The position numbers were made by a program, and so were the translations under genes. A stretch of DNA of 9,566 nt from Spirochaetales bacterium. Its GTDB lineage: Bacteria; Spirochaetota; Spirochaetia; SZUA-6; DRHE01. Positions 1 to 6,799 of this stretch are shown one piece after another; the first letter of the stretch is position 1; the number at the start of each line of letters is the position of its first letter. The stretch spans positions 1 through 9,566 of the forward strand of contig DRHE01000205.1 of NCBI GenBank assembly GCA_011049745.1, given 5' to 3'. A model generated the notes under the pieces. It was not told the DNA's origin. It made no database searches and saw nothing but the letters and a program-made list of their open reading frames with translations.

Positions 1-2
1 CC

Positions 3-1190
3 ATTCAGATGCTTGCCGACCTCCATTACCGGGAGCAAGCTTTCGAGAATGCCTTTAAACAGTACCATCTGCTTATCGAATTATGCGCCACCCACCCGGA
101 TCTGGATGAATTTACAGTAACCCTGCGTCACGCTCTCTCCGCAATGCAGTTGAAGAAGTTCGATGTGGCCTACCGCAGCCTGATGATTGCCCGCACCCTT
201 AAGGATGATAATTTCGAGGTAAACTATAATCTCGGCTACCTGGAGTTTATGCGCAAGAATTTTCAGAAAGCCGTTCCTTATCTGCAGAAAGCCAGAATAC
301 TGGAACCGGAGCATCCCCAGGCAAACCGCTTTCTCGGACACAGCCTCTTTCGACTGAAAAAATTCAACGACGCCGCCGGAGCTCTGCGGCGCTCTCTGGA
401 TCACGTTCCGGATGATAAAGAATCCCTCTATGTCCTGGCCCAGACCTACTTTCACCTATCCAAAAATGATCTCTCATTAAGAATATTCAATCACCTGCGA
501 ACCGATCCCAATATAGGAGCCAGGGCTTCCCTCTTTTCGGGAACCATACAGATGAAGAATAGGAACTACGGCAAAGCAATTGAAGACTTTGAGATTGGGC
601 TGCGTCATGAAAATATTCAAATCGAGATAATTCTCGAGATTAAATACCGCCTGGCAGCGGCTAATCTGGCACAGAGTGATATAGGCCAGGCCATTCATCT
701 ATGGAAGGAAATCAAGGAGCTCAATCCCAAATACAAGGATGTTCAGGATCAGCTCAATAAATACCAGGAAATAAATACCAACCGCAATCTTCAGGTCTAC
801 CTGATATCTTCCAATTCTGAATTTGTCACCATCTGCCGTAAGCTGACCACAAGTTACTTTTCCAGAGCCAACACCAAAATCATGAATATCGCTCTACCGG
901 GCGACGAGTATGTGGACCTTTTCACTGAGGTCCATACCAGGCAGTGGGAAGATTTGATCCTTTTCCGTTTTATCCGTTCAACTGGACAATCAGGCGAGCT
1001 CATGCTGCGGGAAATGTACTCCCGGATCAAAGAACTGAAAGCGGGCAGGGGCATCTGCATAACCGCGGGTGATTTTTCAGAAAGCGCCAAAGCCTTTGTC
1101 GAAGCCCGGTTGATCGACCTCGTGGAAAAGGACGAGCTGTTTAAACTTTTTTCCCGTCTGCCGGGCAGGCCTCCGGCTGCGGCTTCATAG
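3..1190 (+). CDS. TPR-repeat protein with C-terminal Mrr-like domain (5' end outside window)
   Basis: The frame is open to the window edge, so the Met codon at 9 is probably internal and the true start lies upstream. Numbering from that Met, residues ~35-255 are helical tetratricopeptide repeats. Clear TPR signatures (N-L-G-Y near 74-77, P-E-H-P-Q-A near 100-105, L-G-H-S-L-F-R near 109-115) suggest a protein-interaction scaffold. Residues ~262-382 form a separate alpha/beta domain whose end (A-G-R-G-I-C-I-T-A-G near 345-354, then F-S-E-S-A-K-A-F-V-E, I-D-L-V) resembles the C-terminal half of Mrr-like restriction-endonuclease folds. The core strand where Mrr enzymes carry Q/E-x-K reads L-I-L-F-R-F-I-R, with no lysine, so I infer a non-catalytic fold. 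The gene converges on rsmG with a 25-bp gap. The TPR call is firm; the Mrr resemblance is from memory of the family. No specific function can be given. Confidence 0.8.
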   Translation: MQMLADLHYREQAFENAFKQYHLLIELCATHPDLDEFTVTLRHALSAMQLKKFDVAYRSLMIARTLKDDNFEVNYNLGYLEFMRKNFQKAVPYLQKARILEPEHPQANRFLGHSLFRLKKFNDAAGALRRSLDHVPDDKESLYVLAQTYFHLSKNDLSLRIFNHLRTDPNIGARASLFSGTIQMKNRNYGKAIEDFEIGLRHENIQIEIILEIKYRLAAANLAQSDIGQAIHLWKEIKELNPKYKDVQDQLNKYQEINTNRNLQVYLISSNSEFVTICRKLTTSYFSRANTKIMNIALPGDEYVDLFTEVHTRQWEDLILFRFIRSTGQSGELMLREMYSRIKELKAGRGICITAGDFSESAKAFVEARLIDLVEKDELFKLFSRLPGRPPAAAS

Positions 1191-1204
1191 CAGGCTTCAT
1201 AGCA
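1181..1204. repeat. 12-bp tandem duplication across the TPR gene stop codon
   Basis: GGCTTCATAGCA occurs twice back to back (1181-1192 and 1193-1204). The first copy carries the TAG stop of the TPR gene, so the second copy is untranslated and the protein is unchanged. It fills most of the short gap between the two convergent genes. No terminator hairpin with a T-run is visible in this gap for either gene. Confidence 0.85.
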
Positions 1205-1215
1205 AAATCCCCTCT

Positions 1216-1866
1216 TTAAGGAGAAAAAATAACCAGGTGTCTCTCTTCAAAGAGAAAAGGAACCTTTACCCGGCGAATAGTGAAGTGACTTATCTGCTGA
1301 TGTAGAGCACTCAACTCTGGTAGTATTCGCTCCAATCTGCCTTTATAGGCAACCACCTTTCCTCCCTCAGCCGTGATCTTCTTCAGGTTTTTCAGTTCCC
1401 TGGCCAGGGGGGAAAGAGCCCTGAAGGTCACCAGCGGATATCTCTCCTTGATATGACGGAAATCCTTTTCAATCACCCGCACATTCTTTAACCCCAGGAG
1501 GATAGCTGTATTCCTTAAGAAAGCTGCTCGCCTGGCCGCTCGTTCTATCAATACCAGCTCAGATTCAGTCAAGAATATTGCCAGAGGGATCCCGGGAAAG
1601 CCCGCACCGGAACCCAGGTCACAGATACTTCCATGGTGCTCCATGCTTTTAATAGTCGCTACGGCGCTTAAAGAATCCAGCACATGCCTGCTCACCAGTT
1701 CACAGCCTCCGGCTTTTACAAAACCATATATCCTGTTCCAGCGCTCAAGCTCGTTGATATATTTCAGTATCAGCTCCACCCTGTCAGGTGTGCCGCCAAG
1801 CCCTAACTCTTCAAGACCGCGGTTAATTAATTTTACCATGCCCTGACTATCCTGCCTGGAAAACAT
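1216..1866 (-). CDS. rsmG: 16S rRNA (guanine-527 N7) methyltransferase RsmG (GidB)
   Basis: RsmG is a cytosolic SAM-dependent methyltransferase that makes m7G at position 527 (E. coli numbering) in the 530 loop of 16S rRNA. In this family, loss gives low-level streptomycin resistance. The 216-residue protein is close to the usual length of ~207-240. Motif I for SAM binding is plain at residues 83-95 (D-L-G-S-G-A-G-F-P-G-I-P-L), followed by the acidic I-E-R at 107-109. The family blocks E-R-W-N near 41-44, S-R-H-V-L-D-S-L at 59-66, F-R-A-L-S-P-L at 148-154 and a terminal R-H-L-V-I-F are present. The ATG at 1866 lies 2 nt after the mnmG stop, so translation is probably coupled. A second Met at residue 10 (codon 1839) is a possible alternative start. 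It is the last gene of the mnmE-mnmG-rsmG operon. Confidence 0.96.
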   Translation of the reverse strand: MFSRQDSQGMVKLINRGLEELGLGGTPDRVELILKYINELERWNRIYGFVKAGGCELVSRHVLDSLSAVATIKSMEHHGSICDLGSGAGFPGIPLAIFLTESELVLIERAARRAAFLRNTAILLGLKNVRVIEKDFRHIKERYPLVTFRALSPLARELKNLKKITAEGGKVVAYKGRLERILPELSALHQQISHFTIRRVKVPFLFEERHLVIFSP

Positions 1867-1868
1867 AA

Positions 1869-3713
1869 CTAATCATTTTTTGCAAGGTGGACCAGAAGCA
1901 CCGCAATATCAGATGAGCGCACTCCGGAAATACGGCCGGCCTGTCCCATGGATAGGGGTTTAACCTTATTAAGTTTCTCCACCGCCTCGGTAGACAGCCC
2001 GATTACCCGGCTGTATTCCAGGTCCGCAGGAAGCCGCATATTCTCCATTCTCCGGAAACGGTCGACCTGACGTTCCTGGCGCTTGATATAGCCTGCATAC
2101 TTTATATCAAGCTCACTCTGATAGAGCCAGTCACGGTTTTTAGCAGCCAACCCCTTGTCCAGGCTAACTAGATCACTCATCCGGACTTTCGGGTCCTTAA
2201 GCGCCCGGCTCAAACTCTTGCCCTGGTGGATCTTCAACTCAGTGACTTTCTCTACATCCATCTCCTGCACTTTACGCTTGTCCAGCAATTCCTTGATCTC
2301 CTCAATTTCCCTTTTTTTCTGCAGCAGGCCATCCCTGGCTTCAACAGACTGGAGACCCACGTCATAACCTTTTTCCAGCAGCCTCAGGTCAGCAGTATCA
2401 TGTCTTAAGGAGAGGCGATACTCGGCGCGGGAAGTAAAGAGGCGGTATGGTTCCCTGGTGCCCAGGGTTACCAGGTCATCAATAAGCACCCCTATATAGG
2501 CTTCGGCGCGGGAAAGAATCAGAGGCTCTCTTCCCTGCAGCTTCAATGCCGCGTTTATACCTGCCAGCAGCCCCTGGGCAGCCGCCTCCTCATAGCCTGA
2601 AGTGCCGTTTGTCTGCCCGGCGATAAACAGCCCCTTGATCTTCTTACTTTCCAAAGATGGGTAAAGCTGCAGCGGGTCCAGGTAATCATACTCCACCGCA
2701 TACCCCGGTCTCATTATTACCAGGTCTTCAAGCCCGGGAACTGTGCGCAGGAATTCTTCCTGCACCTCCTCCGGAAGCGACGAGGAAATGCCATTCAAAT
2801 AGACCTCATCAGTATTCAGGCCTTCCGGTTCCACGAATATCTGGTGGCTCGCTTTATCAGGAAAACGCACTACCTTATCCTCAATAGAGGGACAATACCT
2901 GGGTCCAACCCCCTGTATCTTTCCCCCGTACAGGGGTGAGCGGTGAATGTTATCCCTTATTATACGGTGGGTTTTTTCATTAGTATGGGTTATATAGCAG
3001 GATACCCGCGGCCTCTGAACTTTCGTGTTAGCAAAGGAAAAGGGTATTATTTCATCTTCACCGGGCTGCTCACGCATGCGCTCCGGATGGAGGGAGGAAG
3101 CCAGGGCCCTGGCCGGGGTTCCGGTTTTCAGCCGGCCCACTTCAAAGCCCAGTTTTCTCAAGGCACTGCCCAATCCTACGGCGGCAGGTTCCCCGAGCCT
3201 GCCCGAAGAGGCGGTAAACTCGCCAATAAAAATATCCGCCTCCATAAATGTGCCTGTGGTAAGCACTACATTAGGCGCAGTAAAGCGTCTGCCCCTTTCT
3301 GTAATTACCCCGCACACCTCCCGGCCGCTGTTGGTCAGTAAAAGATCCACCACCGTATCCTGGAACAGGCTTAAACCCCCTTCCCTTTCCAGGGTCCATT
3401 TAGCCAACTGGGAGTATAGAGCCTTATCCGCCTGGGCCCTCGGGGCCTGCACGGCCGGCCCTTTACTGCGGTTCAGAATCCTGAACTGGATCAATGATTG
3501 ATCAATCAATTTAGCCATCTGCCCGCCAAGGGCATCGATTTCACGAACCACATTTCCCTTGGCCAGCCCCCCAATGGCGGGGTTACAGGACATTTTACCG
3601 ATACAGTCCAGATTCTGGGTAATTAAAAGGCAGGAAAAATCCAGCCGGGAAAGGGCTAATGCAGCTTCGATCCCGGCATGGCCCCCTCCGATTACAATAC
3701 CTTCAAAATCCAT
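1869..3713 (-). CDS. mnmG: tRNA uridine-5-carboxymethylaminomethyl modification enzyme MnmG (GidA)
   Basis: MnmG is the FAD-dependent partner of MnmE. The complex uses methylene-tetrahydrofolate and glycine or ammonium to build cmnm5U34/nm5U34 in tRNAs reading split codon boxes. The 614-residue protein has the N-terminal FAD dinucleotide motif I-G-G-G-H-A-G (residues 8-14), the M-S-C-N-P-A-I-G-G-L-A-K-G block with Cys43, and P-R-Y-C-P-S-I-E-D-K with Cys274, matching the two conserved cysteines of the family. It also has the second FAD signature G-L-F-I-A-G-Q-T-N-G-T-S-G-Y-E-E-A (361-377) and the C-terminal helical tRNA/MnmE-binding region (I-K-Y-A-G-Y-I-K-R-Q, 537-546; G-Q-A-G-R-I-S-G-V, 590-598). 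I chose the ATG at 3713, 1 nt after the mnmE stop, because it places the FAD motif at the usual distance. An in-frame GTG at 3728 would add five residues and overlap mnmE. All signatures are intact. Confidence 0.97.
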   Translation of the reverse strand: MDFEGIVIGGGHAGIEAALALSRLDFSCLLITQNLDCIGKMSCNPAIGGLAKGNVVREIDALGGQMAKLIDQSLIQFRILNRSKGPAVQAPRAQADKALYSQLAKWTLEREGGLSLFQDTVVDLLLTNSGREVCGVITERGRRFTAPNVVLTTGTFMEADIFIGEFTASSGRLGEPAAVGLGSALRKLGFEVGRLKTGTPARALASSLHPERMREQPGEDEIIPFSFANTKVQRPRVSCYITHTNEKTHRIIRDNIHRSPLYGGKIQGVGPRYCPSIEDKVVRFPDKASHQIFVEPEGLNTDEVYLNGISSSLPEEVQEEFLRTVPGLEDLVIMRPGYAVEYDYLDPLQLYPSLESKKIKGLFIAGQTNGTSGYEEAAAQGLLAGINAALKLQGREPLILSRAEAYIGVLIDDLVTLGTREPYRLFTSRAEYRLSLRHDTADLRLLEKGYDVGLQSVEARDGLLQKKREIEEIKELLDKRKVQEMDVEKVTELKIHQGKSLSRALKDPKVRMSDLVSLDKGLAAKNRDWLYQSELDIKYAGYIKRQERQVDRFRRMENMRLPADLEYSRVIGLSTEAVEKLNKVKPLSMGQAGRISGVRSSDIAVLLVHLAKND

Positions 3714-3714
3714 T

Positions 3715-5094
3715 CTATTTTCCCACACAAAAGTCTTTGAACATCCTATTTAATATATCAACTGAAGTGACCTCACCGGTTATCTCACCCAGGGCATCAA
3801 GGGACTCCTTCAGATCAACGGCAATCAGATCCAGATAGACCTCATCCTGCAGACTTTTTTTAACATCCTCCAGACTGGAAAAAGCCCTCTCTAGAAGTTC
3901 TTTCTGGCGCAGAGAATCAATGACTCTCTCTTCAGTACTACTTGAGAGATTGCCTGCCGTTCTATTAACCATTTCTTTTGAGAGCGCCGCTATTCCCGTG
4001 CCATCGACGGCGCTTAAAGCAATAAAACCCTCCGGAGTCCCGGCTGTTGAAATATCACTCTTGCTCCAGACCGGGATCAGCTTCCTATTATCATGGTAGG
4101 TTGAAATAAGCTCTCTGTCCTCGGCTGCCAACCCCAGAGAGCCGTCCACTAAATAGAGCAGCAAATCGCTGTTCCTGATAATCATATCGGCTCGCCTGAC
4201 CCCTTCCGCTTCCAGGGGGTCGCCCGTGTCCCGCAAACCGGCTGTATCTATTAATTTAAAAGGAATCCCCTCTATAGAGATATATCCCTCCAGGTAATCC
4301 CTGGTGGTCCCATGAAACTCCGACACAATTGCCCTTTCCTCTTTTAAGAGACGGTTGAAAAGGGTAGATTTGCCGGCATTGGTCCTGCCCGCAATGGCTG
4401 CCACCAGGCCCTCCTGCACAATTTTTCCTATACTGTAGGTGCTGAGTAATTTTTCTATTTCAAGAGCCCACCCTTCAGCCTCATGGATCAGATCATTTTC
4501 TCCTTCAAGCTCTTCCTCAGGATAGTCCAGCCACACTTCAATCCCGGCAAGCATACCGGCCAGGCCGTCTCTTATCTCTCTTATCTTTCCCTCTATCGCT
4601 CCGGATAAGCGGTTCAGAGCAAGCGCCCTTGCCCGGTCAGTGCGCGCCCTGATAAGCTCATTCACTGCCTCGGCCCGGGTCAGATCGAGTTTGCCGTTCA
4701 TAAAAGCGCGCAGGGTGAACTCTCCCGGCAGTGCATAGCGGAAGCCGCTATCAGCAAGCACTCCAATCAATCTTTTGATTACCGCCGGATTACCGTGGCA
4801 GAATATCTCAGCGCTCTCTTCGCCAGTATAGCTCTTCGGCGCCCGGTATACTGCAATCATCACTTCATCAATCAACTCCTCCGTATCCGGCGCTGTTATC
4901 CGGCCATAGTGAAGGGTATTGCCTGCGGCTTCAACTATCTCTCCGTCCCTGGAAAATATCCCCGAAAGCAGCTTTAGAGAATCCAAACCCGAAAGCCTGA
5001 TAATAGCCAGCGCGCTTTCACCCCAGGGTGTTGCTAAGGCCGCAATAGATTCTTCCGGATTATAGTCCTGTGGATAGAGGCTCTTCTTCTGCAT
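3715..5094 (-). CDS. mnmE: tRNA modification GTPase MnmE (TrmE)
   Basis: MnmE is a cytosolic, dimerising GTPase that acts with MnmG in U34 modification. From the ATG at 5094 it is 459 residues (E. coli 454). The N-terminal folate-binding domain starts with I-A-A-L-A-T-P-W-G near residue 17. The G domain has G1 G-R-T-N-A-G-K-S-T (236-244), G2 G-T-T-R-D (262-266) and G3 D-T-A-G (283-286). G4 reads S-K-S-D (344-347) in place of the usual N-K-x-D. The last residues, F-C-V-G-K, give the C-x-G-K terminus needed for modification chemistry. The frame extends upstream to an ATG at 5133 and a TTG at 5136. I prefer 5094 because those add 13-14 residues not typical of the family, although no good Shine-Dalgarno sequence settles it. 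It is first in the operon and probably carries its promoter in the gap above 5137. Confidence 0.96.
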   Translation of the reverse strand: MQKKSLYPQDYNPEESIAALATPWGESALAIIRLSGLDSLKLLSGIFSRDGEIVEAAGNTLHYGRITAPDTEELIDEVMIAVYRAPKSYTGEESAEIFCHGNPAVIKRLIGVLADSGFRYALPGEFTLRAFMNGKLDLTRAEAVNELIRARTDRARALALNRLSGAIEGKIREIRDGLAGMLAGIEVWLDYPEEELEGENDLIHEAEGWALEIEKLLSTYSIGKIVQEGLVAAIAGRTNAGKSTLFNRLLKEERAIVSEFHGTTRDYLEGYISIEGIPFKLIDTAGLRDTGDPLEAEGVRRADMIIRNSDLLLYLVDGSLGLAAEDRELISTYHDNRKLIPVWSKSDISTAGTPEGFIALSAVDGTGIAALSKEMVNRTAGNLSSSTEERVIDSLRQKELLERAFSSLEDVKKSLQDEVYLDLIAVDLKESLDALGEITGEVTSVDILNRMFKDFCVGK

Positions 5095-5315
5095 AAGATA
5101 CAAGATACTTGATAAACCCTCCGGCTTCAACATCAACTCTGAAGCGCTGCCTGTAATCTTGATAGAAGGACTTACTTATACCTAAATTGTTGTTGTTATG
5201 TTACTATCACACCTGGCATGGCGGAAACACTTCGTTCCCAGATAAAATCAAGCTGCAGGACGGGGCCTGGGTAGCTGCACGATTGTTCGGCCCGAAAAGC
5301 TCCCGGCGGCAATAT
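5095..5315. other. Intergenic region upstream of mnmE with a degenerate plus-strand remnant
   Basis: This gap separates two divergently oriented genes. It should hold the mnmE operon promoter. A minus-strand TATAAG near 5178-5183 is a possible -10, but no convincing -35 is seen. The right half (5220-5315) is described separately as a possible gene remnant. No RNA gene or riboswitch-like fold was recognised. Confidence 0.4.
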
Positions 5316-5327
5316 GTTGACAATTAA
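5220..5327 (+). pseudogene. Possible protein-coding remnant cut by the repeat block
   Basis: In one plus-strand frame this stretch reads as protein-like sequence, including F-P-D-K-I-K-L-Q-D-G-A-W-V-A-A-R-L-F-G-P. It then runs into the first GTTGAC repeat and stops at TAA 5325-5327. The W-V-A-A-R-x-x-G-P pattern recalls a beta-strand segment found in some CehA/McbA-type metallohydrolases, but that is a memory-based resemblance over about 20 residues. No start codon or ribosome binding site goes with it. Base composition is GC-richer than the cassette that follows, consistent with older DNA interrupted by an insertion. It may equally be chance. Confidence 0.3.
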
Positions 5328-5385
5328 TATTAATAATTAGTTGACAATTAGTTGACAATTAGTTGACAATTAATATTATATAAAT
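5316..5385 (+). repeat. Left GTTGACAATTA repeat block
   Basis: GTTGACAATTA starts at 5316, 5340, 5351 and 5362. The middle two are exact 11-bp tandem units. The first and last are extended to 24 bp by AT-rich tails that share their first 17 bases, and the first tail contains the palindrome TTAATATTAA (5324-5333). Bases 5316-5360 are identical to 6395-6439 on the far side of the gene. The block ends at the base immediately before the ATG of the downstream gene. The 11-bp spacing is close to one helical turn, so it could present binding sites on one face of the DNA. There is no terminal inverted-repeat structure and no spacer pattern typical of CRISPR. Confidence 0.9.
5352..5379 (+). promoter_or_regulatory. 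Predicted promoter inside the repeat, giving a leaderless mRNA
   Basis: A perfect -35 hexamer TTGACA (5352-5357) is followed after 16 bp by TATTAT (5374-5379), close to the -10 consensus. Transcription would begin near 5386, the A of the start codon. No Shine-Dalgarno sequence precedes that ATG, which fits a leaderless transcript. Three more TTGACA hexamers in the block lack a well-spaced -10. This is prediction from geometry only. Confidence 0.5.
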
Positions 5386-6399
5386 ATGGATACCAAAGAT
5401 AAAATCATCACATATATAAAGGATTATGGACCCGTTTCAGGCAAAGAATTGGCAGTGCATATCGGCTTAACCAGGCAGGCTATCAATAAGCATATAAAAA
5501 AGCTTATCCAGTCAGGCCAAATTTTAAAATCCGGAAAAACAAGGGGAGCAAAGTATTCTATACCACAAGAATCCTCTCAAATTGAAAGACCTGTATCCCT
5601 GAAAAAAACGTATCTACTGAAGAATCTGGAGGAGGATGTTGTATGTAATGAGATCTCATTACAAATGAATCTCAAACATAACCTGGCAAGAAATGCTTAT
5701 GAAATTTTCCGTTACGCTTTTAGTGAGATTCTGAATAATGCCATCGAGCATTCACAGTCAGATAGATGTTCGATCGTTGTTAGTATAGACAGTTTTTTTC
5801 TGACTTTTACAATAAGAGATTTTGGAATTGGGATTTTCTATTCTATTGCTGATAAATTCCATCTACCTAACGAGATTACAGCAATGGGAGAGCTAATTAA
5901 AGGAAAGAGAACTACCATACCTGACAGGCACACCGGAGAAGGTGTATTTTTCTCTTCAAAGTCGGGTGATGTGGTGCGGTTTAAATCTCATAGAATTTGT
6001 ATTGTTTTTGATAATCAGAAAAAAGACATATTCGTGGAAGAAAAAAGAAATTCATCCGGAACTGAAGTGATATTTAAAATCAAAAAAAATGCGAGAAGAA
6101 AATTGGATTCCATATTCAAAGAATATGCGCCGGAAGATTACGATTATAGATTCGAAAAAACAAGAGTACATGTAAAACTATACCATAGCGACTATGTATC
6201 CCGTTCAGAAGCACGACGGTTACTGGCAGGATTAGATTCGTTTCAAGAAATAATTCTTGATTTTAACGGTGTAAAATCGCTGGGTCAGGGATTTGCAGAT
6301 GAAATATTCAGAGTATTCCTAAAATCTCATCCATATATAAAAATCGAAGTTGAGAATCTGAGTGATACCTTAAAACCAGTTATTGATCATGTAAGTTGA
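5386..6399 (+). CDS. Winged-helix / GHKL ATPase / STAS-like (DUF4325) fusion protein
   Basis: This is a 337-residue soluble protein with three parts. Residues 1-58 form a winged helix-turn-helix (K-E-L-A-V-H-I-G-L-T-R-Q-A-I-N-K-H near 20-36, then a basic wing). Residues ~95-235 form a Bergerat-fold ATPase with N box E114-x-x-N-N-x-x-x-H122, G1 D145-F-G-I-G149 and G2 H182-T-G-E-G186, all apparently competent. Residues ~266-337 form a STAS-like DUF4325 domain (L-D-F-N-G-V-K-S-L-G-Q-G-F-A-D-E, 291-306). There is no His-phosphotransfer (H-box) region or membrane segment, so it is not a sensor kinase. The layout joins an anti-sigma-like ATPase, an antagonist-like STAS domain and a DNA-binding head in one chain. 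I infer a self-contained regulatory switch; its targets are unknown. The gene is much richer in AAA/ATA codons than mnmE, suggesting transfer. The HTH begins at once, so the ATG at 5386 is the only sensible start, and no ribosome binding site precedes it. The stop codon comes from the right repeat. Confidence 0.88.
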   Translation: MDTKDKIITYIKDYGPVSGKELAVHIGLTRQAINKHIKKLIQSGQILKSGKTRGAKYSIPQESSQIERPVSLKKTYLLKNLEEDVVCNEISLQMNLKHNLARNAYEIFRYAFSEILNNAIEHSQSDRCSIVVSIDSFFLTFTIRDFGIGIFYSIADKFHLPNEITAMGELIKGKRTTIPDRHTGEGVFFSSKSGDVVRFKSHRICIVFDNQKKDIFVEEKRNSSGTEVIFKIKKNARRKLDSIFKEYAPEDYDYRFEKTRVHVKLYHSDYVSRSEARRLLAGLDSFQEIILDFNGVKSLGQGFADEIFRVFLKSHPYIKIEVENLSDTLKPVIDHVS

Positions 6400-6440
6400 C
6401 AATTAATATTAATAATTAGTTGACAATTAGTTGACAATTG
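6395..6440 (+). repeat. Right GTTGACAATTA repeat block
   Basis: This block has an extended 24-bp unit at 6395, an 11-bp unit at 6419 and a last unit at 6430 ending in G rather than A. Bases 6395-6439 match 5316-5360 exactly, in direct orientation, 1079 bp apart. The TGA stop of the preceding gene (6397-6399) lies inside the first unit. The two copies could support excision or duplication of the gene by homologous recombination or replication slippage. Confidence 0.9.
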
Positions 6441-6586
6441 GAGCTTCCTCCCAGTATAGAAGTGCGGACAACGAAAAGCCCGGAGCCTGCGTGGTTGCCG
6501 GCGGGACCGGAATCGCAGCAGCACCCAAACTTGTAGAAAAACTTTACAGGCAAGGGATACTGGTACTACACATCGTGGTGCAATAA
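6431..6586 (+). pseudogene. Possible 3' remnant of a nucleotide-binding oxidoreductase-like gene
   Basis: Directly after the right repeat, a plus-strand frame stays open to TAA 6584-6586 and reads like real protein: G-A-C-V-V-A-G-G-T-G-I-A, then A-P-K-L-V-E-K-L-Y-R-Q-G-I-L-V. A hydrophobic strand, a G-G-x-G-I-A turn and an amphipathic helix resemble the NAD-binding segment of PyrK/ferredoxin-reductase-like proteins. The frame begins within the repeat and has no proper start, so it is likely a fragment left or brought in by rearrangement. The match rests on about 30 residues and is tentative. Confidence 0.3.
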
Positions 6587-6610
6587 TTCCCTCACCACTT
6601 TTTAATAATC

Positions 6611-6799
6611 TTACCTCTCCACCCGCGTATCTAATTCTAAAAGTACTTCAGCCGCTTGTTCACCTGGGTCGGTAAGGTCAGGGGGTTCCTCCACTTCAGT
6701 TCCGGATAGCTGGCCATCCCACCACGCACGCGCTTGCTGGTGACGGGACTGAAGAGAGTCTTCTGCGTACAATAGAATATTGGCATCGATAAGAATCAA
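6611..6799 (-). pseudogene. Truncated VapC-family PIN-domain toxin fragment
   Basis: The first ~33 residues read as the classic VapC N-terminus: I-L-I-D-A-N-I-L-L-Y-A with the first catalytic Asp of the PIN active site, followed by H-Q-Q-A-R-A-W-W-D-G-Q-L-S-G. VapC toxins are ~125-145-residue Mg-dependent RNases. Here the homology breaks off and an unrelated acidic tail of ~28 residues (P-P-D-L-T-D-P, then L-L-E-L-D-T-R) runs to the stop, giving 62 residues. The remaining PIN acidic residues are missing, so a working nuclease is not expected. The only start in frame is TTG, with no Shine-Dalgarno sequence, and no intact VapB antitoxin gene is seen. The fragment lies out of frame inside the 3' part of the lipoprotein ORF starting at 7055. 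Confidence 0.6.

Noticed and set aside
81..455. Minus-strand frame opposite the TPR gene
   Set aside because: It is antisense to clear TPR coding sequence and its composition is that of a reversed helical protein.
1240..1256. TCTCTT/AAGAGA hairpin as terminator of rsmG
   Set aside because: It lies within the rsmG coding region, is AT/CT-rich and short, and has no following T-run in the transcript direction.
3025..3501. Long plus-strand frame opposite mnmG
   Set aside because: It lies wholly antisense to a strongly conserved gene, with no ribosome binding site or recognisable domain.
5316..5385. CRISPR array
   Set aside because: Units are 11-24 bp, contiguous and without unique spacers; no cas genes are present.
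5316..6440. Insertion sequence
   Set aside because: The flanking repeats are direct, not inverted, and the enclosed protein is a regulator-like fusion with no transposase motif.
6611..6799. Functional VapBC toxin-antitoxin pair
   Set aside because: The toxin is cut after about 33 recognisable residues and no antitoxin gene is upstream.
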